From Candidatus Parcubacteria bacterium (lineage in GTDB: Bacteria; Patescibacteriota; Saccharimonadia; Saccharimonadales; UBA4665), in the NCBI GenBank assembly GCA_023434325.1, contig JAEYSX010000003.1, positions 1-64,000 on the forward strand: 64,000 nt of DNA. The letters are read 5' to 3'. Each line of letters opens with the position of its first letter. The stretch's first letter is position 1. The position numbers and the translations under genes are program-made. Of the stretch, positions 8,132 to 17,558 are shown one piece after another. The notes under the pieces are model-generated. The model was given only the letters and a program-made list of their open reading frames with translations, was not told the origin of the DNA and did not search any database.

Positions 8132-10426
8132 CTACAAGACTGGGGGCAAGCTGTTGATCGCGTCGTATGCACCACTATTACCCGAGGTTGGTGCGGGCTG
8201 AGATATCCACAATAGCGGGTTGTAATTAAAGATCTCTGCGGGATCCTCGGCGGCCGTGCCGCTACTCAATGTGCCGGATGCGCGCATAAGTTGTACCTGC
8301 CTGGCCATAAATGCACCGTTAACGGTCAATTTGTTGGTGCAGTTGGGTACAATTGCCGTATTTGCAGGCACCGACCCCATAGATAATGCGCAGGTAAAGA
8401 TAATGCCCTTTGTAGATGAGTTAGTAGGCTGCGCAACATACAAGCCGTCGAGCTGCGTTACGCCGTTGCCGACGTAAATGTTGCCGCGGGCGACGACCCT
8501 GAACATCGGTATGTTGCCGTTGTTCCAGCCACCACTACCACCGTAAGTCACATTACCCGAAATATATACATCGCCGTTCACAAATACACTTACCTTGTTG
8601 CCCGGAGCTATAGTGCCCCCATTAATCTGCAAGTCGCCCTCGCGCAAGTAGCTGCCGGTTGACAAAGCGGCGGATGTCGAAGCCCCTAGGTTATTTGCCG
8701 AACTAGGAAGTGCCGCGTAGTAATTTGGCATACATGATGCCGCGCCGAACATGCCGCCAAAGTTGCCGTTATTGGCATCGGCGCCCGTGTTGGCAAAGGT
8801 TAAACCCGAAGGCACCGCAGCGGTTGTTACGCTGCCAGAACTATGTCCGCTCGAAAAGTCGTATATCGTGCTCATGGCATATGCCGCAAACTGCGTACCG
8901 GCTCCGCGCCAGCCACCACCGCTACTATCCCGCCTGTTCCATCCGATAATAGAAGCTCCGGAGTTTACGCTACATGCGCCAGGCGCAGACTCGACACCGC
9001 CACCGACAGCAATGTCACCGCCGTACACTTCCATAAAAGGCTTTGTCGCAACGTGGACACACACGGTCGATGAGGTCACACTCCCCCCGGTTTGTGTCGC
9101 GGGATTGACCTCCAGAGTTCGACATATCGACGTATTGGCGATTGCCGTCACGGTTTCGGTGGCGGTCTGCGTATTGTTGGTTTGCGCGGGGAATGATCGT
9201 GCCGTTGATGTACTGCAGTTTGCGCCCGATGGCGTAAATACCGTACCCGGTGCAGCCGTACTGTACCCGCCATGAGAAGCTTGGCGGTACGTACAATTTA
9301 CGTTTTGACTTGCTGTGGTGCCGCCGTTGTTGACTGCGTATGTGAATGTCACCGTATCCCCCGGCTCGGCTATATTGCCTACGACCGACCCGCCACTGGA
9401 ATTGGTGATATTCGTATTAACAACAGGCGTCAAGGTAAAGTTATACCGTACCGTGGCACACCGTGGCGTACTCGAACCACTCCCACCGGTTGCCTGATCG
9501 GGGTTCCAGGTAATCCTGCGACAATACTGGGTTCCAGGCGCAATGTCGGCCGGAACCGTCAGCGTCTCGCCTGATCCGCCGGGAGTTTTGGTCTGACCAT
9601 TCGTAAATGCGCCTGCGTCGCCGCTAGAAACGTTCGTCCACGGGCCAGCGGCAGAAGTCGCCCTCTGAGTCGTCCAGTCAATGGTCGAGGGATTGGTCGC
9701 CGAGGGACCACCATTGGTCAAGGTATGCGAAAACGTCAGCTGTTGTCCAGGATCTACTTCTGTTCTGTTGACTGAGGTAGTGCCGTTCATATTAAAGTTA
9801 ACTGCCTGCAAAGGACCGAAACCGTTGGTGCCGACTGGGTTGGCGCACTCATACTTAATGGCGTAACGAACCGAACCGTTTGGGTTTCTAAATACGATGG
9901 CGCGAGACGTAGCTGTCTCTTCATAAAACGCATCATCGGCAGGGTCCGAACCGCCGCCGCAGCAACCTTGGTAATAACTGTTAAAGGTAAAGGAATAGTT
10001 GGCGTACCAGCTTATTCTGCCTTGGGCGTCGGCGGCACGCACCATGTCCTCCCAGTCGCTCCACACGGCGCTGGACACGCTCGTCGTAGACGTCGCCGTT
10101 GTTCGCGTCATGGTATACACGATAAATGCCGCGCCCCGCTTTTCTTGGGTGCTGCCATTGTTGTATTTGCATTTTACAAAGTTAATGAAGGTCGTAACGT
10201 CTCGTACCGAAGTCGGGATCGCACTGCCACCGGACGCCTTACAGCCGGTCGGGCCACCGCTTGTCGGCCAAACGTCCTCGCCCGCAGTGTCCAAAGTGTT
10301 CGTAAAGAACCCGCGCCACTTTGCCCTGCCCCACAGACCATCTGCCGGGTACGCTTCGGCAATCGCTCCATAGCCCATCGCAAACCCGCTTACGGCCAAT
10401 ACAAGTGCAACGATTAGTCGTTTCAT
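8132..10426 (-). CDS. Large secreted repeat protein, possibly pilus- or surface-associated
   Basis: 764 residues with a clear N-terminal signal peptide (about residues 1-25, ending near AIAEA). From about residue 210 there are two Ig-like/DUF11-like segments, marked by DPGQQLTFSHTLTNGGPSA and EPGDTVTFTYAVNNGGTTA. The C-terminal 290 residues are Gly/Ser/Asn-rich, with a short beta-strand pattern (VSVFVNGDVYISGNVTYGG, then GNIYVGNGVTQLDGLYVAQ) and several cysteines. No C-terminal membrane anchor or sortase motif is visible. It overlaps the upstream TPR gene by 4 nt, so the two form an operon. Its place next to the pilus operon suggests a surface role, but no function can be assigned. Confidence 0.8.
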   Translation of the reverse strand: MKRLIVALVLAVSGFAMGYGAIAEAYPADGLWGRAKWRGFFTNTLDTAGEDVWPTSGGPTGCKASGGSAIPTSVRDVTTFINFVKCKYNNGSTQEKRGAAFIVYTMTRTTATSTTSVSSAVWSDWEDMVRAADAQGRISWYANYSFTFNSYYQGCCGGGSDPADDAFYEETATSRAIVFRNPNGSVRYAIKYECANPVGTNGFGPLQAVNFNMNGTTSVNRTEVDPGQQLTFSHTLTNGGPSATNPSTIDWTTQRATSAAGPWTNVSSGDAGAFTNGQTKTPGGSGETLTVPADIAPGTQYCRRITWNPDQATGGSGSSTPRCATVRYNFTLTPVVNTNITNSSGGSVVGNIAEPGDTVTFTYAVNNGGTTASQNVNCTYRQASHGGYSTAAPGTVFTPSGANCSTSTARSFPAQTNNTQTATETVTAIANTSICRTLEVNPATQTGGSVTSSTVCVHVATKPFMEVYGGDIAVGGGVESAPGACSVNSGASIIGWNRRDSSGGGWRGAGTQFAAYAMSTIYDFSSGHSSGSVTTAAVPSGLTFANTGADANNGNFGGMFGAASCMPNYYAALPSSANNLGASTSAALSTGSYLREGDLQINGGTIAPGNKVSVFVNGDVYISGNVTYGGSGGWNNGNIPMFRVVARGNIYVGNGVTQLDGLYVAQPTNSSTKGIIFTCALSMGSVPANTAIVPNCTNKLTVNGAFMARQVQLMRASGTLSSGTAAEDPAEIFNYNPLLWISQPAPTSGNSGAYDAINSLPPVL

Positions 10427-10980
10427 TCTGTACTCCCAGGGTTCTCGAGCTCTTGTATTCTAAGCTCGTACGTCTTCTTGTTTGCTTGCCCGATAGGGTT
10501 GGACTCTGCAATATTTTCGATCGCCTTCTTGTAGTAATTAATGGCGGCCTGCTTGTCCCCTAGTTCGGCAGAGTCTTCGGCCATCAGAGTGTAAACATTC
10601 TGCGTCTCTTTAATAGCAGCTGCCTTTTTATAGCTTTCGATCGCCTCTTTGTACTTGCCTTCGTTACTGTATGTTGCGCCCTGCTGAACGTAAAGTTCGT
10701 ACTTTTGCTGGTCGGAGAGGTTATCACCAGAGAGTGCGGTGTCGATTGTTTTGTGCGCGTTTTCGTAGTTCCCATCAAGAGCTTGGTTTTGCGACTCTTC
10801 GATTGCGGCCGGCAACGGCTTGGGTCCGCCGGACGTCTCGGGCTTGTTCTGCCACCACCGCAAGCCCATACCGGCACCTGCGGCAAAGACCACAATACCC
10901 GCACCTAAAAGAACCGAACGCCACGATGGCATCCTCGTTTTTTTACCGTCTCCCCCAGCCTGTGTATTCATCTCAGCCAT
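10423..10980 (-). CDS. Membrane-anchored TPR protein
   Basis: 185 residues. A short basic cytoplasmic start, a hydrophobic segment at about residues 22-43, then tetratricopeptide repeats; EGKYKEAIESYKKAAAIKE and GDKQAAINYYKKAIENIAE have the TPR spacing of small and aromatic residues. TPR domains bind partner proteins, so an assembly or export role for the secreted protein encoded just downstream is plausible. The stop overlaps the start of that gene (ATGA). Two ATG codons (residues 1 and 4) are possible starts; neither has a good ribosome binding site. Confidence 0.78.
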   Translation of the reverse strand: MAEMNTQAGGDGKKTRMPSWRSVLLGAGIVVFAAGAGMGLRWWQNKPETSGGPKPLPAAIEESQNQALDGNYENAHKTIDTALSGDNLSDQQKYELYVQQGATYSNEGKYKEAIESYKKAAAIKETQNVYTLMAEDSAELGDKQAAINYYKKAIENIAESNPIGQANKKTYELRIQELENPGSTE

Positions 10981-11037
10981 ATTGTATTACGCTTAACCTT
11001 AGTATACAAAACGGGTGGTACAAAACCAATACCTTGC

Positions 11038-11043
11038 TATAAT
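11038..11043 (+). promoter_or_regulatory. Extended -10 promoter of guaA
   Basis: TGCTATAAT, an extended -10 with TG one base before TATAAT, ends 11 nt before the guaA ATG at 11055. No good -35 box is seen. The transcript would have a leader of only about five nucleotides. Confidence 0.65.
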
Positions 11044-11054
11044 ACGTGGAAATT

Positions 11055-12590
11055 ATGGCCACACAAGAAACGTTAGTCGTCTTAGACTTTGGATCCCAAT
11101 ATACCCAGTTCTTTGCGCGTATGGCCCGCGAGCTGGGCGTTTTTAGCGTCATTCTGCCCTTTGACGCTCCGACCGAAAAGATCAAAGCCCACAATCCTGT
11201 CGGTATTGTGTTGTCAGGCGGCCCCAGCTCGGTGTATGACGACGCTGCACCCCGTCTCAACCCCGACATCTTAGACCTAAAGGTACCGATTCTCGGCGTG
11301 TGCTACGGCCAGCAACTGCTGGCGCAATACTTTGGCGGCACCGTCGAGCCGGCACAAACCCGCGAGTACGGCCGCGCCACCATCACCATCCATAAGCCAA
11401 GCAAACTTATCCCCCAAAGCGCGGACAACAGCACCGTCTGGATGAGCCACGGCACGCACGTTTCTGAGGTTTCCGAAAAGTTCACTATTACAGCGATGAG
11501 CGGTAACACGATCGCAGCAATCGAAAGCCACGACGACAACATCTTTGGCGTCCAGTTTCACCTAGAGGTCGCACACTCCGAGCACGGCAAAGCCATGCTG
11601 CAAAACTTCCTGGACATCTGCGGGTTTACCTGCGATTGGCAGCCGGCTTCGCTGATCGACACCGAGGTAACCGCAATTCGCCAGCGCGTCGGCGACGGCA
11701 ACGTTATCTGCGCACTATCCGGCGGCGTTGACTCTTCGGTCGCGGCCATGCTGGTCGATCGCGCCATCGGCGCGCAGCAAACCTGTATTTTTGTAGACAC
11801 CGGTCTGCTACGCAAAGACGAGTACGAGGAAGTACTGGACATGTATAAGCACCTCGGCCTCAACATCCAGCCGATCCGCGCTGCCGAGCGCTTTTACGCC
11901 AAACTAAAAGGTGTTACCGATCCAGAAAAAAAGCGCAAAATCATCGGTGCCGAGTTTATCGCTATCTTCGAGGAAGAAGCCAAAAAAGTCCAAAACGCCA
12001 AGTTCCTTGTGCAAGGCACGCTCTACCCCGATGTTATTACCTCTGGCACCGCCACCGGCCCGTCAGCCAAGATCAAATCTCACCACAACGCCGGCGGCCT
12101 ACCCGAAAAAATGAACCTCAAGCTGATCGAACCGCTGCGCGAGCTCTTTAAGGACGAGGTCCGCGAGCTAGGCAAAGCCCTCGGCCTGCCCGAGAAGATT
12201 TACACCCGCCAACCCTTCCCCGGCCCCGGCCTAGCCGTGCGTATCGTAGGCGAAATAACCGCCGAGCAAATCCGCATCCTGCAAGAGGCCGATGCAATTG
12301 TCCGCGAAGAAATCGAAAAACGGCCAGAGGTACGCGCCGAGCTATTCCAATATTTTGCCGTACTTTTGCCGGTAAAATCCGTGGGTGTTATGGGCGACGG
12401 CCGAACCTACGAGCAAGCCTGCGTCGTCAAAGCTTTTAACTCGCGCGATGTCATGACCGCCGACTGGGCACGCTTGCCCTATGACCTTTTGGCAGTCATC
12501 AGCAACCGTATCGTCAGCGAAGTCCGCGGCATCAACCGCGTCGCTTACGAGATCACAACCAAACCTCCTGCCACTATCGAGTGGGAATAA
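11055..12590 (+). CDS. guaA: GMP synthase (glutamine-hydrolysing)
   Basis: 511 residues from the ATG at 11055. Converts XMP to GMP using glutamine and ATP. The N-terminal class I amidotransferase contains GVCYGQQLLAQYFGG with the nucleophilic Cys and FGVQFHLEVAHSEHG with the His-Glu pair. The ATP-pyrophosphatase domain has ALSGGVDSSVAAMLV, and the C-terminal dimerisation domain ends in TTKPPATIEWE as in other GuaA. A GTG at 11046 is in frame but the ATG is placed better behind the -10 box. A complete single-chain enzyme of normal length. Confidence 0.97.
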   Translation: MATQETLVVLDFGSQYTQFFARMARELGVFSVILPFDAPTEKIKAHNPVGIVLSGGPSSVYDDAAPRLNPDILDLKVPILGVCYGQQLLAQYFGGTVEPAQTREYGRATITIHKPSKLIPQSADNSTVWMSHGTHVSEVSEKFTITAMSGNTIAAIESHDDNIFGVQFHLEVAHSEHGKAMLQNFLDICGFTCDWQPASLIDTEVTAIRQRVGDGNVICALSGGVDSSVAAMLVDRAIGAQQTCIFVDTGLLRKDEYEEVLDMYKHLGLNIQPIRAAERFYAKLKGVTDPEKKRKIIGAEFIAIFEEEAKKVQNAKFLVQGTLYPDVITSGTATGPSAKIKSHHNAGGLPEKMNLKLIEPLRELFKDEVRELGKALGLPEKIYTRQPFPGPGLAVRIVGEITAEQIRILQEADAIVREEIEKRPEVRAELFQYFAVLLPVKSVGVMGDGRTYEQACVVKAFNSRDVMTADWARLPYDLLAVISNRIVSEVRGINRVAYEITTKPPATIEWE

Positions 12591-12667
12591 CCCTCGATAC
12601 CCAACAGCCACCTAGGGTGTTACATAATGCCTAGCTAATCAGAGCGCAAACCTAAAAAATGGGGGTT

Positions 12668-14305
12668 ATGGCCAGCACGTATCTGCGCAACATCCTCGTC
12701 ACAACCTGCATGCTTCTGGTTCTGACTGCGTCGTCGTTTGTACTGCACAGCATTACAAGAATCCAAGCCAAACTGCTTACCTTGGCCGTCTCAACCGCTT
12801 CCTCGCCATACCCTTACGCCTCGGCGAGCCAGTTCGCCAACCGTCAGCCGCATTACAGCGATCATATCGTCAGCTGCGCGCAGCAGTCCGCCAATCCTGC
12901 CTGCAATCTCGCCAAGCTCAACTTTAGACACTCGACAGGCTTTACGCTATCTGTTCAGCGCTTCTTTGACAGCAAAATGCACAAAGCCCCTAAAGGCCAG
13001 CTTTCTGCCCCCGGAGGCAACATATCCCTGCTCGATGCGTCTATTAGCAACGGTCAAACCATCTTTGATGCACCAAAATTACTCACCTTTACCTTTGATA
13101 AGGCCGTGCAGTCGGGCGACATCGAACTATCCCAAGTCGCCGGCGAATCACGGCAAAAGCTTCCTATTATTGCTCGCACCGGTGGCGGCACGATAACCGT
13201 CAAATTAAGCAAACCGCTTGCGCGCAACAGTTCATTCGAGATGAGCATCAAAAAGATTATCTCGCCGGATGGCAGCCGCCTAAAAGGTCCGCTGGCGGTC
13301 GCCTTCCAGACCTCGGGCGGCCCCAAGGTTACCAGCACCAATATCAACGAAACGAGCGTTCCGACCAAAAGCAAAATTGTCCTCACCTTTGATGCGCCTG
13401 TCTCGACATCTCAGCACCTCGACAAATACATAAAGCTCGAGGTAAACGGTACGGCCGCACCCGTCACCCTTGCCCGCGACAAAAACCAAGTGACGATCTC
13501 GCCCGTCAGCGAACTACCCAAATGCGCGCAGCTACAAGTACGCGTACTGGACGGCCTCGAAAACACCAACAAAGTATCCGGCGGCTCGACTTGGGAATAT
13601 CAAGCTCACACTACCTGTCAGGACACCTTTACTATCGGGCGATCGGTGCAGGGCCGCGAGATTTCGGCGCACAAATTCGGCAACGGCAACAGCACAGTGG
13701 TGTTTGTTGGCACGACTCACGGAGACGAACAAAGCAGCACCCAAACGCTCGAAAGCCTCATCGACTACCTAGAGCGCAACCCGCGCGAAATCCCAAACAG
13801 CCAAGCAATCGTTATCATTCCCAAACTCAACCCCGATGGCTACGCGGCCAACGGCCGCACCAACGCCCACAATATCGACCTTAACCGTAACTTCCCCACC
13901 AAAAACTGGAAGCGCGGCGTGGTTATGCCCGGCGGCTCATTTAGCGCAAACGGCGGCGGCAAAACACCACTACAGGAACCGGAATCCAAAGCGCTCGCCG
14001 ATTACATCCTCAAAACCAAACCGCGTCTGGTTCTTACCTACCATGCAGTGGCGGGTGTGGTCATCCCCAACAATGCCGGCAACAGCATCAAGCTAGCAAA
14101 AATATACGAAGAAAAATCCGACCTCAACTACAAGCCAAACGAGCTAACCAACCAGATTTTTGACTACGACACCACTGGCTCTCTCGAGGAATGGCTTTAC
14201 GACAAGCATGGCATCCCGGCAATCCTCGTCGAACTTTGGACCCAATCTTCCAACGAATTCGATCAAAACAAAGACGCCATGCGAGCGATGATTCGCGCGC
14301 AGTAG
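12668..14305 (+). CDS. Secreted M14-family zinc carboxypeptidase/amidase
   Basis: 545 residues from the ATG at 12668, preceded by GGGGG. An N-terminal hydrophobic segment (about residues 8-33) exports or anchors it. Two Ig-like Big_5-type domains follow (about residues 110-310). The C-terminal M14 domain contains the zinc-binding GTTHGDEQSS, the substrate-binding NIDLNRNFP, the third ligand LTYHAV and the catalytic Glu of AILVELWTQ. M14 enzymes of this type cut peptides, often cell-wall peptides. Part of the gene (14021-14170) is repeated at 16656-16805, on the other side of the SulP gene. Confidence 0.9.
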   Translation: MASTYLRNILVTTCMLLVLTASSFVLHSITRIQAKLLTLAVSTASSPYPYASASQFANRQPHYSDHIVSCAQQSANPACNLAKLNFRHSTGFTLSVQRFFDSKMHKAPKGQLSAPGGNISLLDASISNGQTIFDAPKLLTFTFDKAVQSGDIELSQVAGESRQKLPIIARTGGGTITVKLSKPLARNSSFEMSIKKIISPDGSRLKGPLAVAFQTSGGPKVTSTNINETSVPTKSKIVLTFDAPVSTSQHLDKYIKLEVNGTAAPVTLARDKNQVTISPVSELPKCAQLQVRVLDGLENTNKVSGGSTWEYQAHTTCQDTFTIGRSVQGREISAHKFGNGNSTVVFVGTTHGDEQSSTQTLESLIDYLERNPREIPNSQAIVIIPKLNPDGYAANGRTNAHNIDLNRNFPTKNWKRGVVMPGGSFSANGGGKTPLQEPESKALADYILKTKPRLVLTYHAVAGVVIPNNAGNSIKLAKIYEEKSDLNYKPNELTNQIFDYDTTGSLEEWLYDKHGIPAILVELWTQSSNEFDQNKDAMRAMIRAQ

Positions 14306-14310
14306 CTCCA

Positions 14311-16359
14311 CTAAGAGTAAGCGGCCCGAAACTGCCGTATCCGTCGTATATCTTCCTCGTCTTTACGGCGACCCATCTTATCCTTACAATCGATCAATGC
14401 CTCTAACCCCATCACCGGTATCCCATTAATCATCTGTGACGTTTTTTGCAACTGTTTTAGGTCATACCCCATCCACTTCATCATCACCTTGTACCCGTGG
14501 TGGCTCAAAATCTTCTTGCCGTCATCAAGTACATATTCCTTCCAGTTCTTGTCACGCAATTTATCGTAAGCCGCTTTGCTCACGACAATGTCCACATCGT
14601 TTGTCTCGCGGATACCCATCAGCTCCATGGCGGTTCCACTAATAACGACGTAATCGCTTTTGGGGAGCGCGAGGGCGCGAATACGATCTTCGTTCGAGAC
14701 ATGTGCCTTGGCATATTTCTGAATAGCAACTCGCACGCTCGGATAAATGTGCTCGGTGCCGATAAGCGGGGCTAGTTCGTAACGATTTAACAGACCTCTT
14801 AGTTTTGGCTGCACATGCGCAATCGCAAGCTGTATATCGTTGGCCGCCAGCCGACTATAGAGCCGCTTTAGCGCTTGAGAGGCGGTATAATCGATGTCAC
14901 TTATCGCACCGGCGTCCAAGACAAAATACCTGACTGGCTGCTTGGCTGATTTTAAAACAGCCGCCACCCTGTCCAAGAAATATCCGGCGTTCTCAAAAAA
15001 CAACGCATCGTTAAAGCGGTAGATCAACAAACCTGCCGGCGCATCGAGCTGCCACTTGTCGATGCCAAAGCGAGTGTGCGCCCATTCCGCAAATTCTCTA
15101 TCGCGCAGCAAAACCTCATCGTGCGGCCGGTACTGGCGTCGCAACCGATCAGCCAAAGATAAAGTAACGGCAATCAACACGCCAGTCTGCACGCCCAGAA
15201 CAGCCACGCTACAGAGTGCAACCATAGCTACCGTAAATTCACTACGGCGCATCTTCCAGATATCGTGCAACTCCCGAAACTTGACGAGGTGTAGACCTAT
15301 AGTAAACACAATGGCAGACAGACAGGCTGCCGGCACCAACTCAAACAGCCCGCTCGCGACAAGCAAAACCATAGCTACCAACAGCGCCATAATAATGCCA
15401 ACAAGCTGGGTGCGGCCTCCGGCCATTTCTGCGGCAGATGTACGTGGCGGGCTGCCGTTAATCGCAAAGCCGCCGATCAACGCAGAAGAAATATTGGCAA
15501 AGCCCAAAGCCGCAAGATCCTGGTTGTCCTTTACCTTTTCCTCGTGTCGCGCCGCAGAACTGCGAATGACCGCAAGGCTCTGCGTCAAAACCACGATCGC
15601 AATCGAGATCGCCGTGGGTAATAAAGCCCAAATCAAACCAGGTGTAATAGAAGGCATCTGCAGCGCAGGCAAGCCAGCGGGAATTGCGCCGATAACCGAC
15701 ACTCCCATGCTCTCCAGATCAAAAAATTTGGTAGCGATAATCGCAAGAGCCAAGGCGACCAAGGCGCCCGGCCAGCGATACTTTGACCCAACAACAATAA
15801 TAGTCACGACGCAGGCGGACAAAATAGCCGTAGCCACATGGAGTTCCGTAAGGTGCGTCAGCGAATAAACGATCTTATCCAGCAACCCGTCAGGCGCATG
15901 CAAACCCAGCATCTCTGGGAACTTGCCCACCAAAAGCTGTACGCCCACCCCTGCTATAAAGCCGGTCAGTACCGGCTGCGAGATCAGGTCCGCCAAAAAG
16001 CCCAGCCGGGCAACCGCCATCACCAAAAGCACGATGGCCGTCACCAATCCAAGCACGGCGATCGTATTAACGTACTGCTCAGTACCCACTGCTGCAACCG
16101 TCGTAGCCCCGGCCGCCACCAAAACAGCAGTAGCGGAATCCGCACCGACCACCAACCGCTTGGACGTCGCAAACATGGCATAAACTATCGGGGCCAAAAG
16201 CGCACAGTACAGCCCAGTCTGGACAGGCAAACCCACAATAATTGCGTAACCAAGCGATTGCGGGATAGCGATAGCTGTCACCACAAGCGCTGCCATAATA
16301 TCCGGACGCAACCACGCCAGCTTATAGCCTCGAAGGCCAGGAAAAAGTGCACGCTTCAT
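14311..16359 (-). CDS. SulP-family anion transporter with STAS domain fused to a nucleotidyltransferase-like domain
   Basis: 682 residues, longer than ordinary SulP proteins (about 500-600). Residues 1-400 contain about ten to twelve hydrophobic segments with the SulP signatures GLYCALLAPIVYAMFATS and NGSPPRTSAAEMAGGRTQL. A STAS domain covers about residues 440-550 (FVLDAGAISDIDYTASQAL). The remaining 120 residues look like a nucleotidyltransferase fold: YVVISGTAMELMGIRETNDVDIVV has the hGT...DxD pattern, and the end KMGRRKDEEDIRRIRQF matches the usual tail of such proteins. AAGGAG lies 11 nt before the ATG. Its stop is 5 nt from the convergent M14 gene. Substrate unknown. Confidence 0.88.
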   Translation of the reverse strand: MKRALFPGLRGYKLAWLRPDIMAALVVTAIAIPQSLGYAIIVGLPVQTGLYCALLAPIVYAMFATSKRLVVGADSATAVLVAAGATTVAAVGTEQYVNTIAVLGLVTAIVLLVMAVARLGFLADLISQPVLTGFIAGVGVQLLVGKFPEMLGLHAPDGLLDKIVYSLTHLTELHVATAILSACVVTIIVVGSKYRWPGALVALALAIIATKFFDLESMGVSVIGAIPAGLPALQMPSITPGLIWALLPTAISIAIVVLTQSLAVIRSSAARHEEKVKDNQDLAALGFANISSALIGGFAINGSPPRTSAAEMAGGRTQLVGIIMALLVAMVLLVASGLFELVPAACLSAIVFTIGLHLVKFRELHDIWKMRRSEFTVAMVALCSVAVLGVQTGVLIAVTLSLADRLRRQYRPHDEVLLRDREFAEWAHTRFGIDKWQLDAPAGLLIYRFNDALFFENAGYFLDRVAAVLKSAKQPVRYFVLDAGAISDIDYTASQALKRLYSRLAANDIQLAIAHVQPKLRGLLNRYELAPLIGTEHIYPSVRVAIQKYAKAHVSNEDRIRALALPKSDYVVISGTAMELMGIRETNDVDIVVSKAAYDKLRDKNWKEYVLDDGKKILSHHGYKVMMKWMGYDLKQLQKTSQMINGIPVMGLEALIDCKDKMGRRKDEEDIRRIRQFRAAYS

Positions 16360-16655
16360 AGGTAGCTCGACTCCTTGCAGTTATTTAGTCCCATCTGGTA
16401 ACCGCCGCGCCATCAAGATTCCTCGCCGCTATCCCACCACACGGCAAAAATACAAGAAAAATAGACCCCAGGGGGGGCCGCAAGTCGCGGACAACAGTGC
16501 GCTAGTTCCTTTGCTTGTGACCATGTACTACCAAATGCCAATACACGACCGCAAGCAAATCACTAACGATCATAGGGTGTTATATGCCTACATGGATACA
16601 AAGTCAAGAAAAAAAGATTAAAAAATGCTATGTTCCCTGTTAAATCAGTATCAAG
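16360..16655. other. Intergenic region, possible decayed upstream part of a second M14 gene
   Basis: About 300 bp without a gene. The stretch near 16572 (ATAGGGTGTTATATGCCTA) resembles the sequence upstream of the intact M14 gene near 12613 (CTAGGGTGTTACATAATGCCTA), and both are followed by an A-rich run with AAAAAATG. This suggests the old promoter region of the M14 relic that begins at 16656. The part nearest 16360 holds the SulP ribosome binding site. Confidence 0.4.
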
Positions 16656-16805
16656 CCGCGCCTAGTTCTTACCTACCATGCGGTGGCGGGAGTGGTCATC
16701 CCCAACAACGCCGGTGACAGCATCAAGCTCACAAAAATATACGAAGAAAAATCCGATCTCAACTACAAGCCAAACGAACTAACCAACCAGATTTTTGACT
16801 ACGAC
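16656..16805 (+). pseudogene. 150-bp relic of a second M14 peptidase gene
   Basis: Aligns without gaps to 14021-14170 of the intact M14 gene; by hand I count 11 differences in 150 bp (about 93% identity). Nine of the 11 are synonymous, and the translated fragment differs only by Asn to Asp and Ala to Thr. It has no start, zinc motif or end. Its right edge lies 7 nt inside the 3' end of nadD, and supplies the nadD stop codon. The pattern of silent changes means the fragment came from a gene that had been under selection. Confidence 0.88.
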
Positions 16806-17383
16806 GAGACCATGCCGTAAAGGCCATGCTGCTTGATATATGTTCTGACCTCCGGATGCAGCACGTCGTGATTGCCGCCACGAACCAAGGTCGAAGAAAC
16901 CTTGGCGTGTTTCGCCTCGACAACCTGATACGCAACTGGCCCATACATTTGCGTTAATCGTTCCATCAACTTCTCTACGTCCTGCATCGTGTCGCTGCCG
17001 CGTAACGCAACCGCAAGCGAAAATACCGCGAGCAAATCCCCTACGTCGTCCCATGCATGCAACAGGCGCAGTACGTCCACGCCCATCAATAAAACTAATT
17101 CCTGATCGCCAAATAAACTACGTAACTCCGGGAGCGCCGAGCGCACCGTAAATTGCCTAGCGCGCAATCCGGCAGCTCGTAAACCCGGCTCTCCACTAAT
17201 TGCGCGCTGTAGTAATGCTAGGCGATGCGCAAGATCCAAGGCATTCGGTTTGCCCCGAGGTTCTCTTTCTAACAGAAAAACGACCTCGTCTAATCCGCAC
17301 TCCCTCAGAGCCTGGCCAGCAAACGCTACATGACCGGCGTGCACCGGGTCAAACGTCCCAGCGTATACCCCAATTTTTCGCAT
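16799..17383 (-). CDS. nadD: Nicotinate-nucleotide adenylyltransferase NadD-like
   Basis: 194 residues. Would transfer AMP to nicotinate mononucleotide in NAD synthesis. Residues 6-20 give YAGTFDPVHAGHVAF, the (H/T)xGH nucleotidyltransferase signature, and VSSTLVR near the C-terminus matches the ISSTxIR motif. Adjacent residues are less NadD-like than usual, so another cytidylyltransferase-fold substrate is possible. The last codons and the TAG stop lie inside the M14 relic, so the native 3' end may have been replaced. GATAAT at 17392-17397 ends 8 nt before the ATG, predicting a leaderless mRNA. Confidence 0.82.
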   Translation of the reverse strand: MRKIGVYAGTFDPVHAGHVAFAGQALRECGLDEVVFLLEREPRGKPNALDLAHRLALLQRAISGEPGLRAAGLRARQFTVRSALPELRSLFGDQELVLLMGVDVLRLLHAWDDVGDLLAVFSLAVALRGSDTMQDVEKLMERLTQMYGPVAYQVVEAKHAKVSSTLVRGGNHDVLHPEVRTYIKQHGLYGMVSS

Positions 17384-17558
17384 GAGTACAGATTATCATA
17401 AGATAAGCGATGCTCCTGAGCCCAACAAAGTTTCTCGCGCTAATTTGACGTCATACACTTCCGTTGACTGCTCATATCACAAGCATTATCATGTGACGTA
17501 TACGCCAAAAATCAGCAGCATATATCCGTGAAATAAAAAGATAACAGGGGGTGGCAAT

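Noticed and set aside
15056..15868. 270-codon frame antisense to the SulP gene
   Set aside because: The sense frame has SulP and STAS motifs; the antisense protein has none.
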